From: Lentzea fradiae
GTDB taxonomy: Bacteria; Actinomycetota; Actinomycetes; Mycobacteriales; Pseudonocardiaceae
DNA length: 64,000 nt
Reading direction: 5' to 3'
NCBI RefSeq assembly: GCF_900100955.1
Contig: NZ_FNCC01000022.1
Span: forward strand, 1 to 64,000
Each line of letters opens with the position of its first letter. Position 1 is the first letter of the stretch. Positions 7,782-16,086 of this stretch are shown piece after piece. The notes below the pieces were generated by a model. It was not told where the DNA came from. It searched no databases and was given only the letters and a program-made list of their open reading frames with translations. The position numbers and the translations under genes were made by a program.

Positions 7782-8747
7782 ATGCGTGCCATCACTGTTC
7801 GCGAACCCGGCGGCCCCGACGTGCTCGAGTGGACCGAGGTCCCCGACCCGGTCCCCGGTCCCGGCGAGGTGCTGATCGACGTGGCGGCGAGCGCGGTGAA
7901 CCGCGCGGACCTGTTGCAGCGGCAGGGTTTCTACCCGCCGCCGAAGGGCGCCTCCGACATCATCGGGCTGGAGTGCTCCGGCACGGTCGCGCAGGTCGGC
8001 GAGGGCGTCACGGGCTGGAGCGCCGGCGACGAGGTGTGCGCGCTGCTCGCCGGTGGCGGGTACGCGGAGAAGGTCGTGGTCCCGGCGCCGCAGGTGCTGC
8101 CGCTGCCGGAGGGCGTGGACCTCGTCACGGCCGCCGCGCTGCCCGAGGTCGCGTGCACGGTGTGGTCGAACGTCGTGATGGACGGACGCCTCACGAGCGG
8201 CGAGACGTTCCTCGTGCACGGTGGCGCGGGTGGCATCGGCACGCACGCGATCCAGGTCGCGAAGGCGCTCGGCGCGACGGTCGCGGTCACGGCGGGGTCG
8301 GACGAACGGCTCGCGAAGTGCGCGGAGCTGGGCGCGGACATCACGGTCAACTACAAGACGCAGGACTTCGTGGCCGAGGTGAAGAGCGCCGACGTCGTGC
8401 TCGACAACATGGGCGCCTCCTACCTGGGCCGCAACGTCGACGTGCTCGCCCAGGACGGCCGGTTGATGATCATCGGCATGCAGGGCGGCGTGAAGGGCGA
8501 GCTGCCGATCGGCAAGCTGCTCGCCAAGCGGGCGATGGTGATGGCGACGGGGCTGCGCGGCCGGTCGGTCGAGAGCAAGGGCGCGATCGTCGCGCAGGTC
8601 CGCGAGCGGCTGTGGCCGCTGGTCGGCAGCGGTGCGGTGCGGCCGGTCGTCGGCGAGGTCGTGCCCATGTCCGACGCCGCGCGGGCGCACCGGCTGGTCG
8701 ACGAGGGCTCCGTCTTCGGCAAGGTGCTGCTCAGGCGAGAGCCGTAG
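7782..8747 (+). CDS. Zinc-independent NADPH:quinone oxidoreductase (MDR superfamily)
   Basis: A 321-residue medium-chain dehydrogenase/reductase of the quinone oxidoreductase/PIG3 group. The GroES-like domain (about 1-110) carries NRADLLQRQGFYPPP and GLECSGTV. The Rossmann domain begins near 120, with the nucleotide loop HGGAGGIGTHAIQ. Catalytic zinc ligands of alcohol dehydrogenases are absent, as expected for this group. M. tuberculosis has an oxidoreductase (Rv3777) next to an aminotransferase at the equivalent place, so the gene order is conserved. Its 3' end overlaps the convergent methyltransferase gene by 17 bp. Confidence 0.9.
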   Translation: MRAITVREPGGPDVLEWTEVPDPVPGPGEVLIDVAASAVNRADLLQRQGFYPPPKGASDIIGLECSGTVAQVGEGVTGWSAGDEVCALLAGGGYAEKVVVPAPQVLPLPEGVDLVTAAALPEVACTVWSNVVMDGRLTSGETFLVHGGAGGIGTHAIQVAKALGATVAVTAGSDERLAKCAELGADITVNYKTQDFVAEVKSADVVLDNMGASYLGRNVDVLAQDGRLMIIGMQGGVKGELPIGKLLAKRAMVMATGLRGRSVESKGAIVAQVRERLWPLVGSGAVRPVVGEVVPMSDAARAHRLVDEGSVFGKVLLRREP

Positions 8748-9375
8748 CCGTGGCCAGCGCGGTCCGGGGAGTCGTGCGGAACTCCAGCCCGAACTCCTCG
8801 GACCACCGCGTCAGCACGGCCTGCTCGTCGGGGCGGTCGGCGTCGTCGGCGAGCACCGTCGCGCCCGGTGCCAGCACGGCGCGCAGCACGGGCAGCGCCG
8901 GGTAGCGGGAGTCGCCGAACCCCGGCCCGTCCACCAGCAGCAGGTCCACCAGCCCGAACCGGTCGACGTAGCCGAGCACCTCGTCGTGCACGAGCTGCGG
9001 CGCGTACCACTGGCCGTGCCTGGACAAGGCCGCCGGATGCCGCGACAACGGCGCGTGCACCACGCGGGCGACGGCTGCCAGACCTTCGCGGCGTAGTTGT
9101 GAGGCGACGAACGCGGCCATGCGCTCGTCGTGCTCGATGGACAGCAGGTGCCCGAAGCCGCGCTGCCGCAACAGCCGGGCGAGCATGACGGACGTGGAGC
9201 CGCAGCCCAGTTCCACCAGCACCGTCCGCGCGCCCAGCACGACCTCGTCCATCACCGCGACGAGCGCCGACGGACGCAGGTCGCCGGAGAGGCAGGGCAG
9301 GTACTCGGTGTCGAGCGACCCGAGGCGTTGGCGGGCCGAGAGGTCGGCCAGCTCGCGGGCCAGCGCGTCGTCCAA
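8731..9375 (-). CDS. Class I SAM-dependent methyltransferase-like protein
   Basis: A 214-residue protein with a Rossmann-type core. Motif I reads VELGCGSTSVMLARLL (about residues 50-65). An acidic ribose-binding residue follows in LSIEHDERM, and VDLLLVDGPGFGD marks motif IV. This resembles small-molecule O-methyltransferase-like proteins of actinobacteria, but the substrate is unknown. The start chosen is TTG 9375 because AGGAG (9387-9383) lies 7 nt upstream. No ATG or GTG fits this position, so the start is less certain than most. It is 20 nt downstream of the class V aminotransferase gene and probably co-transcribed with it. Confidence 0.72.
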   Translation of the reverse strand: MDDALARELADLSARQRLGSLDTEYLPCLSGDLRPSALVAVMDEVVLGARTVLVELGCGSTSVMLARLLRQRGFGHLLSIEHDERMAAFVASQLRREGLAAVARVVHAPLSRHPAALSRHGQWYAPQLVHDEVLGYVDRFGLVDLLLVDGPGFGDSRYPALPVLRAVLAPGATVLADDADRPDEQAVLTRWSEEFGLEFRTTPRTALATATALA

Positions 9376-9395
9376 GCACCTTCTCCTCGCATCGC

Positions 9396-10595
9396 TCAGC
9401 CGAGCTCGGCCACCGCCCTGACCAGGTCGTCCATCTCGACCGCGTTCGTGTAGTGCGCGAGCCCGATCCGGATGGCGCCGCCGATCTCGCCGACGCCCAG
9501 CACCGAGAACACGCCGTACTGGCCGGGGTCGGCGAACGCGCACACGCCGCGGGACGCGAGGTGCTCGACACCGTCCTCCGCCTTCACCCCGGCGATCGAG
9601 AACGCCAGCGCCGGGACACGCCGCATGGCGTCGCCGATCACCATCACGTGCCGCAGCGAACGCAGTTCGTTGATGAGGTTGGCGAGCAGCCCGGCCTGGT
9701 AGGCCTTCACGGATCCCAGCGACGTGAGCAGCCGCTCCCGCCGCGTTCCGGACGCCGCGTCGTCCAGGTCGGCCAGGTACTCGACGGATGCAACGAGCCC
9801 GGCGAGCATCGGGTACGCGTGCGGGCCGAGCTCGAGCCTCTCCGGGCCGCGGGCAGCCGGGTCCACCGAGACGGACGGCAGCCGTTCGAGCATCTCCGGG
9901 TCGCGGAACACCAGCGCGCCGACGGGCGGACCGCCCCACTGGCCGGCGGACAGCGCGATCACGTCGGCGCCCATGCCAACGATGTCGAGCGGCACGAACG
10001 GGGCCGCCGCCGACGCGTCGACCACCATCAGCGCGCCGTGCTCGCGGGCGACGGCGGAGATCTTGGCCAGGTCGGGGCGGGTGCCGACGACGCCGGACGC
10101 TGCGGTGATGGCAATGAGCTTGGTGCGGTCGGTGACGAGCTCGTCGTACTGCCAGCTGGGCAGCTCGCAGGTCTCGATGTCGATCTCGGCCCACTTGACG
10201 GCGCTGCCGGTGCGCTGGGTGGCGCGCAGCCACGGCGCGATGTTCGCCGGGTGGTCGAGCCGGGACACGAGCACCTCGTCGCCCATGAACCAGTCGTCCG
10301 TCATGGCGTCGGCGAGCCGTTGCAGCAGCACGGCGGAGGACGGGCCGAGCACGACACCCGCGGGGTCCGCTCCGACGAGGTCCGCGACGGCCCTGCGGGC
10401 GGCGTCCACGATGCCCTGGGCGCGTTGGGAGGCGGGGAAGATGCCACCGGGTCCGGAGACCGGGGCGCGCAGCGCGGTGGAGACGGCGGTGGCGACCTGC
10501 TCCGGCACCTGCATGCCGGCCGGTGCGTCGAGGTGGACCCAGCCGTCGCCGAGCGCGGGGAAGAGCCCTCGTACCCGTGCGACGTCGAACGCCAT
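9396..10595 (-). CDS. Class V aminotransferase / cysteine desulfurase-like protein lacking the PLP lysine
   Basis: A 399-residue fold-type I PLP-enzyme homologue, closest to the SufS-like VC1184 subfamily and at the position of M. tuberculosis Rv3778c beside bpa. Conserved landmarks are the early HLDAPAG segment, SRLDHPANIAPW, ITAASGVVGT and the cofactor aspartate in VVDASAAAPF (about 192-200). The usual lysine segment (S-A-H/Y-K-x-x-G-P) reads SAGQWGGPP at about 216-224, so the Schiff-base lysine is missing. Either the protein is a non-catalytic homologue or it uses another residue. ATG 10595 is the first start before the conserved region. Desulfurase activity should not be assumed. Confidence 0.85.
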   Translation of the reverse strand: MAFDVARVRGLFPALGDGWVHLDAPAGMQVPEQVATAVSTALRAPVSGPGGIFPASQRAQGIVDAARRAVADLVGADPAGVVLGPSSAVLLQRLADAMTDDWFMGDEVLVSRLDHPANIAPWLRATQRTGSAVKWAEIDIETCELPSWQYDELVTDRTKLIAITAASGVVGTRPDLAKISAVAREHGALMVVDASAAAPFVPLDIVGMGADVIALSAGQWGGPPVGALVFRDPEMLERLPSVSVDPAARGPERLELGPHAYPMLAGLVASVEYLADLDDAASGTRRERLLTSLGSVKAYQAGLLANLINELRSLRHVMVIGDAMRRVPALAFSIAGVKAEDGVEHLASRGVCAFADPGQYGVFSVLGVGEIGGAIRIGLAHYTNAVEMDDLVRAVAELG

Positions 10596-10685
10596 GGGTG
10601 ACACCGTACGTACAAACGCAAACACGGTGTCGGCCAGCCCCCACCCGGCTGGCCGGGGTGTGACGCGAACAACGAGGATGGACAC

Positions 10686-11159
10686 ATGAAACAGGAGCAG
10701 CCAGTCGTAATCGTCGGCGGCCAGGACGGCGACATCACCGAGATGGTCGAGCAGCCGGCGAAGGTCATGCGGATCGGCACGATGATCAAGCAGCTGCTGG
10801 AGGAGGTGCGGGCGGCACCCCTGGACGAGGCGAGCCGCAACCGCCTCAAGGAGATCCACAAGCGGTCGATCGAGGAGCTGGAGGACGGGCTCGCGCCGGA
10901 GCTGCGCGACGAGCTGGAGCGGCTGTCGCTGCCGTTCACCGAGGACGGCACGCCGTCCGACGCGGAGCTGCGGATCGCGCAGGCCCAGCTGGTCGGCTGG
11001 CTGGAGGGCCTCTTCCACGGCATCCAGACCGCCCTGTTCGCGCAGCAGATGGCGGCACGCTCCCAGCTGGAGCACATGCGCGGTCGCGCGCTGCCCGCGG
11101 GCAGTGGCGAGGGCCAGGACGGCGGACCGGGAACCAAAGGAACCGGGCAGTACCTCTAA
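10686..11159 (+). CDS. bpa: Bacterial proteasome activator Bpa
   Basis: A 157-residue Bpa/PafE protein (DUF2587; M. tuberculosis Rv3780). It forms a ring that opens the gate of the 20S proteasome independently of ATP and pupylation. The helical core (about 20-125), with segments such as RIGTMIKQLLEEVR and LRDELERLSLPF, is followed by a flexible Gly-rich tail. The tail ends in GQYL, the docking motif that inserts into the proteasome alpha ring. Length and tail match the family. It is divergent from the aminotransferase gene and upstream of the polysaccharide export genes, as in mycobacteria. Confidence 0.95.
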   Translation: MKQEQPVVIVGGQDGDITEMVEQPAKVMRIGTMIKQLLEEVRAAPLDEASRNRLKEIHKRSIEELEDGLAPELRDELERLSLPFTEDGTPSDAELRIAQAQLVGWLEGLFHGIQTALFAQQMAARSQLEHMRGRALPAGSGEGQDGGPGTKGTGQYL

Positions 11160-11166
11160 CCCGATC

Positions 11167-11201
11167 GTGGGCCCTAGCATGCGGCCCACTACCGAAAGTG
11201 G
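11167..11201 (+). terminator. Possible hairpin pair after bpa
   Basis: gtgggcc (11167-11173) can pair with ggcccac (11183-11189). The overlapping ccact (11186-11190) can instead pair with agtgg (11197-11201). The two hairpins exclude each other. They could be a weak terminator or an attenuator ahead of the methyltransferase gene at 11217. Confidence 0.3.
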
Positions 11202-11216
11202 TGTGAGGAGTCGAAC

Positions 11217-12068
11217 GTGCTCGACAAAGTTCGCAGGAGTCTGGAACCCGGCTTCTTCCGCAAGGCCCTCCGCGACCGGCTGGTGCGAGCCGTGGAGGAC
11301 GCGGTCCGCCCCTACCACCAGATCCAGCAGGGGCGCATCGACGACCTCCAGCACCAGCTCAACGAGGCGCTGCGCTACCAGGGTGACCGGATCGCGGAGC
11401 TGACGGCGAACTACGAGCACCGCGAGCGCAGGGACCTGCTGTTCGCGGCCGAACGGGACGCGGCTGCGGACAGCGCCCGGTTCGCGCTGGAGCACATGCC
11501 CACGGCGCCGAGCTTCCCCGACCCGCACGCCACGCTGCACCACGCGCTGAGCCTGGTGGACGGGGAGGGCATGGTGCTGGAGTTCGGCGTGTACACCGGC
11601 ACCACGCTGAAGATCATCGCCAGTGCCTCCGAGGGCCGCGAGGTCTACGGGTTCGACTCCTTCACCGGGCTGCCGGAGGACTGGCGCACCGGGTTCTCGG
11701 CGGGCGCGTTCGGCGTCGAGCAGCTGCCGGACGTGCCGGGCGCCGAGCTGGTCGCGGGCTGGTTCGACGACACGCTGCCGGGCTTCGTCGCCGAGCACGC
11801 GGGCCCCGTCGCGTTCCTGCACGTCGACTGCGACCTCTACTCCTCCACCAAGACGGTGCTGGAGCACGTGGGGCCGCGGCTGCGCGCCGGTTCGGTGGTG
11901 CTGTTCGACGAGTACTTCAACTACCAGGGCTGGCGGGACCACGAGTACCGGGCCTGGATGGAGTACGTGGAAGAGACCGGAATCCGGTTCAGCTACGAAG
12001 GGTACTCGGCCGACCACGAGCAGGTGATCGTCAAGATCACCGGCGTTCCCGCCGATTCCGGACGTTGA
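11217..12068 (+). CDS. TylF-type class I methyltransferase in the galactan locus
   Basis: A 283-residue protein. The first 90 residues are helical and charged with coiled-coil character. The remainder is a TylF/macrocin O-methyltransferase-like domain. Motif I reads VLEFGVYTGTTLKII (about 121-135), then VYGFDSFTGLPEDW, the metal/catalytic-type HVDCDLYSSTKTVL (about 201-214) and VVLFDEYFNY. Members methylate sugars of antibiotics or glycans. Its place directly before the Wzm/Wzt exporter suggests methylation of a surface polysaccharide or its cap, which is inference. GTG 11217 follows a GTGAGGAG ribosome site. Confidence 0.82.
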   Translation: MLDKVRRSLEPGFFRKALRDRLVRAVEDAVRPYHQIQQGRIDDLQHQLNEALRYQGDRIAELTANYEHRERRDLLFAAERDAAADSARFALEHMPTAPSFPDPHATLHHALSLVDGEGMVLEFGVYTGTTLKIIASASEGREVYGFDSFTGLPEDWRTGFSAGAFGVEQLPDVPGAELVAGWFDDTLPGFVAEHAGPVAFLHVDCDLYSSTKTVLEHVGPRLRAGSVVLFDEYFNYQGWRDHEYRAWMEYVEETGIRFSYEGYSADHEQVIVKITGVPADSGR

Positions 12069-12100
12069 CCTCCCCGTGACCGACCGGGGGCGAGGTCTCC

Positions 12101-13039
12101 GTGAACTCGCCGGTACGCTCAGTCCTCGTGCAAGCCACCAGTACGCTCGACCATCCCGAGGCACCCCCTGCCGCGAACTCCAGGACGTTCGCCCGCGCCT
12201 TCGAGGACATCAAGACGGCCTGGCAGCACCGGGAGCTGTGGGGCCATCTGGGCTGGCAGGACATCAAGCAGCGCTACCGCCGGTCGGTCATCGGGCCGCT
12301 GTGGATCACCATCTCGATGGGGACCACGGCGCTCGCCCTCGGCCTGCTGTACTCGCAGCTGTTCGGTGAGAGCATCTCGACGTTCCTGCCCTACGTCACC
12401 GTCGGTTTCGTCATCTGGGGGTTCATCCTCGGCTGCGTGAACGAGGGCACCGAGGTCTTCATCGCCAACGAGGGCCTCATCAAGCACCTCCCGGCGCCGA
12501 TCACGGTGCACGTGCTGCGACTGGTGTGGCGGCAGACGCTGTTCTTCCTGCACAACCTCGTCGTCTACTTCGCGGTGCTGGCGATCTTCTTCACGACGCT
12601 GAGCCAGCAGTACATGATGGGCAACGACCCGGAGCCCAAGCCCGGTGTCGGCTGGGAGATCCTGCTCGCGGTCCCCGGTTTCGCGCTGCTCGCGATCAAC
12701 GGCGTCTGGATCGCCCTGCTCTTCGGCATCATCAGCACCAGGTTCCGCGACATCCCGCCGGTCGTGCACAGCTTCATCAACCTGGTGTTCTTCATGACGC
12801 CGATCGTCTGGCACGCCGGTGTGCTCAACAAGGTCAGCGGCGGCGACGGTGGCTGGCGCGTCCTCATCGCCGAGCTCAACCCGGTGTACCACTACCTCGA
12901 GGTCGTCAGGGCGCCCCTGCTCGGCCACGTCGTCGACTGGCACCACTGGGCGATCGTCGGCGGCCTCACCGTCGTCGGCTGGACGCTCGCGCTCATCGCA
13001 CTGCGCAACTGGCGCGCTCGCGTCTCTTACTGGGTCTAG
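12101..13039 (+). CDS. wzm: Polysaccharide (galactan) ABC exporter, permease Wzm
   Basis: A 312-residue ABC-2 type permease of the Wzm/RfbD family (mycobacterial counterpart Rv3783). About six transmembrane segments follow a cytoplasmic N-terminus containing the conserved WGHLGWQDIKQRYRRSVIGPLW signature around residues 47-68, shown here only by its outer residues. The conserved FFMTPIVW lies before the last helices. With Wzt it would export lipid-linked galactan to the outside of the membrane. The start is uncertain: GTG 12101 and GTG 12128 are both in frame, and neither has a clear ribosome site. Confidence 0.9.
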   Translation: MNSPVRSVLVQATSTLDHPEAPPAANSRTFARAFEDIKTAWQHRELWGHLGWQDIKQRYRRSVIGPLWITISMGTTALALGLLYSQLFGESISTFLPYVTVGFVIWGFILGCVNEGTEVFIANEGLIKHLPAPITVHVLRLVWRQTLFFLHNLVVYFAVLAIFFTTLSQQYMMGNDPEPKPGVGWEILLAVPGFALLAINGVWIALLFGIISTRFRDIPPVVHSFINLVFFMTPIVWHAGVLNKVSGGDGGWRVLIAELNPVYHYLEVVRAPLLGHVVDWHHWAIVGGLTVVGWTLALIALRNWRARVSYWV

Positions 13040-13055
13040 AGGAGGTCGGCACCCC

Positions 13056-13874
13056 ATGGTCAGCATCAACGTCTGGAACGCGTCCGTCGACTTCCCGATC
13101 TTCGACGCGAAGTCGAGGTCGCTGAAGAAGCTCGCGCTCGGCAAGGTCGGCGGCAAGATCGGCTCCGAGGGCCGCGTCCCGATCATCGAGGCGCTGCACG
13201 ACATCACGCTGTCGCTCAAGCACGGCGACCGCGTCGGCCTGATCGGGCACAACGGCGCCGGCAAGTCGACGCTGCTGCGCCTGCTCGCGGGCATCTACGA
13301 GCCGACCCGCGGCAGCCAGCGGATCGTCGGCAAGGTCGCGCCGGTCTTCGACCTCGGCGTCGGCATGGACCCGGAGATCTCCGGGTACGAGAACATCATG
13401 ATCCGCGGCCTGTTCCTCGGGATGACCCGCAAGGAGATGGAGAAGCGGGTCGACGACATCGCCGAGTTCACCGAGCTGGGCGACTACCTGCAGATGCCGC
13501 TGCGCACGTACTCGACCGGTATGCGCGTGCGCCTGGCGCTGGGCGTCGTCACCTCCATCGACCCGGAGATCCTGCTGCTCGACGAGGGCATCGGCGCGGT
13601 CGACGCGGCGTTCATGGCGAAGGCCCGCGACCGCCTCAAGGACCTCGTGAAGCGGTCCGGCCTGCTCGTGTTCGCGAACCACTCCGACGAGACGCTGCTC
13701 GACTTCTGCGACAGCGCGATCTGGATGGACGAGGGCCGCGTCAAGATGCACGGCGGCCTGCGCGAGGTGCTCACCGAGTACAAGGGTCACGACCCGTTCG
13801 AGCGGATGAGCGCGGAACAGCTGGCCAGGCTCGGCTACTCCTCCCCCGTCCTCAGTGGAAATGGCGGCGAATAG
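13056..13874 (+). CDS. wzt: Polysaccharide (galactan) ABC exporter, ATPase Wzt
   Basis: A 272-residue ABC ATPase of the Wzt/RfbE family (counterpart Rv3781). Walker A is GHNGAGKST (about 66-74), the Q-loop region is VFDLGVGMDPEISG, the signature is YSTGMRVRLALG (about 152) and Walker B is ILLLDEGIGAVD (about 173). There is no C-terminal carbohydrate-binding domain, as in the mycobacterial protein, so the exporter probably does not recognise a capped chain end. ATG 13056 has a GAGGAGG site upstream. The gene is 16 nt after wzm and 3 nt before glfT1, so all three are surely one operon. Confidence 0.93.
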   Translation: MVSINVWNASVDFPIFDAKSRSLKKLALGKVGGKIGSEGRVPIIEALHDITLSLKHGDRVGLIGHNGAGKSTLLRLLAGIYEPTRGSQRIVGKVAPVFDLGVGMDPEISGYENIMIRGLFLGMTRKEMEKRVDDIAEFTELGDYLQMPLRTYSTGMRVRLALGVVTSIDPEILLLDEGIGAVDAAFMAKARDRLKDLVKRSGLLVFANHSDETLLDFCDSAIWMDEGRVKMHGGLREVLTEYKGHDPFERMSAEQLARLGYSSPVLSGNGGE

Positions 13875-13877
13875 ACC

Positions 13878-14780
13878 GTGAACCTCCAGGCACTGCCCAA
13901 GGGCTCCGTCGTCGCGGTGGTGGTGACCCGCCACCGCAGGGAGCTGCTCGCCGAGTCGCTCAAGGCGCTGGCCACCCAGACACGGGTCCCCGACCACCTG
14001 GTCGTCGTCGACAACGGCCCCGACCAGCCCGTCGACGACCTCGTGGAGCAGTGCCCGCTTCCCACCACGTACCTGCCGTCGCACCGCAACCTCGGTGGCG
14101 CCGGCGGGTTCGCGCTGGGCATCCTGCACGCGCTCTCGCTGGGCGCGGACTGGGTGTGGCTCGCGGACGACGACGGCCGCCCGGCCGACGAGAACGTGCT
14201 GGCCGTGCTGATGGAGGAGGCGGAGCGGCGCAAGCTCGCCGAGATCTCCCCCGTCGTCACGAACATCGACAGCCCGGACAAGCTGGCGTTCCCGTTGCGC
14301 CGCGGCCTCACGTGGAAGCGTTCGGCCGCCGACCTCGGCACGGACTTCCTGCCGGGCATCGCGTCGCTGTTCAACGGCGCGCTGTTCCGCGCCTCGACGC
14401 TCGACGTGGTGGGCGTGCCGGACTACCGGCTGTTCTTCCGCGGCGACGAGGTGGAGATCCACCGCAGGATGGTCCGCTCCGGCCTGCCGTTCGGCACGTC
14501 GCTGCGGGTCGCCTACGTGCACCCGGACGGCTCGGACGAGTTCAAGCCGATGCTGGGCGGCAAGTTCCACGCGCAGGACCCGGAGAACCCGGTCAAGCGG
14601 TACTACACCTACCGCAACCGCGGCTACCTGCTGTCGCAGCCGGGCATGCGGAAGCTGGGCGCCCTGGAGGTGTTCCGCTTCGGCCTGTACTTCCTCGCGG
14701 TGAAGCGCGACCCGAAGGCGTTCGTCGAGTGGCTCAAGCTCGTGCGTCTCGGCCAGCGGGAACGCTTCTTCCGCAAGTGA
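13878..14780 (+). CDS. glfT1: Galactofuranosyltransferase GlfT1-like (GT2 family)
   Basis: A 300-residue GT2 glycosyltransferase at the position of M. tuberculosis Rv3782. In mycobacteria GlfT1 adds the first galactofuranose residues to the decaprenyl-PP-GlcNAc-Rha linker. The N-terminal fold shows AVVVTRHRR, the NLGGAGGFALG loop (about 74-84) and the metal/UDP-binding ADDDGRP (about 95-101). The putative acceptor-side region FRGDEVEIHRRM lies near 195. A GTG start lies 3 nt after the wzt stop. The assignment rests on motifs plus the wzm-wzt linkage; a rhamnosyl or other Galf transferase of the same family is the alternative. Confidence 0.85.
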   Translation: MNLQALPKGSVVAVVVTRHRRELLAESLKALATQTRVPDHLVVVDNGPDQPVDDLVEQCPLPTTYLPSHRNLGGAGGFALGILHALSLGADWVWLADDDGRPADENVLAVLMEEAERRKLAEISPVVTNIDSPDKLAFPLRRGLTWKRSAADLGTDFLPGIASLFNGALFRASTLDVVGVPDYRLFFRGDEVEIHRRMVRSGLPFGTSLRVAYVHPDGSDEFKPMLGGKFHAQDPENPVKRYYTYRNRGYLLSQPGMRKLGALEVFRFGLYFLAVKRDPKAFVEWLKLVRLGQRERFFRK

Positions 14781-14793
14781 TCCGATAGGGCGA

Positions 14794-14859
14794 CACCCGT
14801 CCCGCACTTCCCGTGATCGCTCGCGCACGCGGCGTGTCCGGAGTAAGACGGGACGGGTG
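14794..14859 (+). promoter_or_regulatory. 11-bp inverted repeat covering the start of the sugar-binding protein gene
   Basis: cacccgtcccg (14794-14804) is the exact reverse complement of cgggacgggtg (14849-14859). The right arm includes the GTG start at 14857 and the purine-rich stretch before it. The arms are 44 nt apart. They could be an operator for a sugar-responsive repressor, or could form an mRNA hairpin that hides the start. Confidence 0.45.
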
Positions 14860-16086
14860 ATCTCCCGACGCAGACTTCTTTCGCTGGCCGGTGCGAGCGC
14901 GTTGCTCGCCGCGTGCGGGTCGAACACCGGCAGAGGTGGCGACGCCCAGGCCCTCAAGCAGTGGTACCACGCCTACGGCGAACCGGGCGTGCAGCAGGCC
15001 GTGGAGCGGTACGCGCAGGCGTACTCCAAGACTCCGGTCGACGTGCAGTGGAACCCCGGCGACTACGACTCCAAGCTCGCGACGAGCCTGCTGTCCGACG
15101 GCGGGCCGGACGTCTTCGAGTCCACCACGCAGGTCAGCTCGGTGCGCGCGGGCCAGCTCGTGCCGCTCGACGACGTCCTGGGTGACGCGCGGAGCGACTT
15201 CACGCGGTCGATCCTGGAGACGCACACGGTCGACGGGAAGGTCTACGGCATCCCGCAGGCCGTCGACATGCAGATGCTCTTCTACCGCAAGAGCATGCTC
15301 GCCGCCGCCGGCGTGCAGCCGCCGTCCACTGTGGACGAACTGGTCGACGCGGCGCGGCGGCTCACCCGCGACGGCGTGAAGGGGCTCTTCGCGGGCAACG
15401 ACGGCGGTGGCGGTGTCCTGGGCGGGCCCGCGCTGTGGTCGGCGGGCCTCGACTACGTGCGCGACCACCAGGTCGGCTTCGACGACCCCCTCGCGGCACA
15501 GGCGATCGGCAAGCTCCGCGACCTCTACGCCGGCGGCGGCCTGCTGCTCGGGGCTGTGAAGGACTGGGCGGAGCCGGACGCGTTCACGCAGGGGCTCGTC
15601 GCCATGCAGTGGACCGGCCTGTGGGCTGTTCCGGCGGTGCGGGAGGCGCTCGGCGACGACTTCGGCGTGCTGCCGTTCCCGAAGCTCGGCGACGGCGGCG
15701 CACCCTCCGTGCCGGTCGGCGCGTTCGGGGCGATGGTCAACGCGAAGTCGAAGAAGGTCGACGAGGCCAAGGAGTTCGTGCGCTGGCTCTGGGTCGAGCG
15801 GACCGACTACCAGGAGGACTTCAACCTGGGCTACGGCTTCCACATCCCGCCGCGGGAGAGCCTCGCGCGGAAGACGGAGAAGCTGACCACCGGCCCGGCG
15901 GCCGACGCGGTGAAGTTCGTGCGGGACAACGCGAAGGCGTCCAACCCGCCCGACTGGACGTCGGTGATGCGCACCGCGTTCAACGACGCCGTGTCCCGGG
16001 TCGTGCGTGATGGCGCGCCTGCCGACCAGGAGCTGCGCGGCGCCGCGGAGAAGGTGCGGGACGAGCTGAAGCGCCTGTACGGATGA
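14857..16086 (+). CDS. Carbohydrate ABC transporter, substrate-binding lipoprotein (CUT1)
   Basis: A 409-residue extracellular solute-binding protein (family 1). An RRR-containing signal and the lipobox LLAAC place lipidation at Cys20. Typical features include VQWNPGDYDSKL, the DVFESTTQ segment and IPQAVDMQMLFYRKSML (about 128-144). It would capture an oligosaccharide or glycoside and deliver it to the two permeases that follow. It is the first gene of a three-gene operon without an ATPase; in actinobacteria such systems commonly share a MsiK-type ATPase encoded elsewhere. GTG 14857 directly precedes the signal peptide. Confidence 0.92.
   Translation: MISRRRLLSLAGASALLAACGSNTGRGGDAQALKQWYHAYGEPGVQQAVERYAQAYSKTPVDVQWNPGDYDSKLATSLLSDGGPDVFESTTQVSSVRAGQLVPLDDVLGDARSDFTRSILETHTVDGKVYGIPQAVDMQMLFYRKSMLAAAGVQPPSTVDELVDAARRLTRDGVKGLFAGNDGGGGVLGGPALWSAGLDYVRDHQVGFDDPLAAQAIGKLRDLYAGGGLLLGAVKDWAEPDAFTQGLVAMQWTGLWAVPAVREALGDDFGVLPFPKLGDGGAPSVPVGAFGAMVNAKSKKVDEAKEFVRWLWVERTDYQEDFNLGYGFHIPPRESLARKTEKLTTGPAADAVKFVRDNAKASNPPDWTSVMRTAFNDAVSRVVRDGAPADQELRGAAEKVRDELKRLYG

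Noticed and set aside
10596-12164. Upstream extension of the aminotransferase frame to 12164
   Set aside because: The extra region is antisense to bpa and the methyltransferase. The conserved protein starts at ATG 10595.
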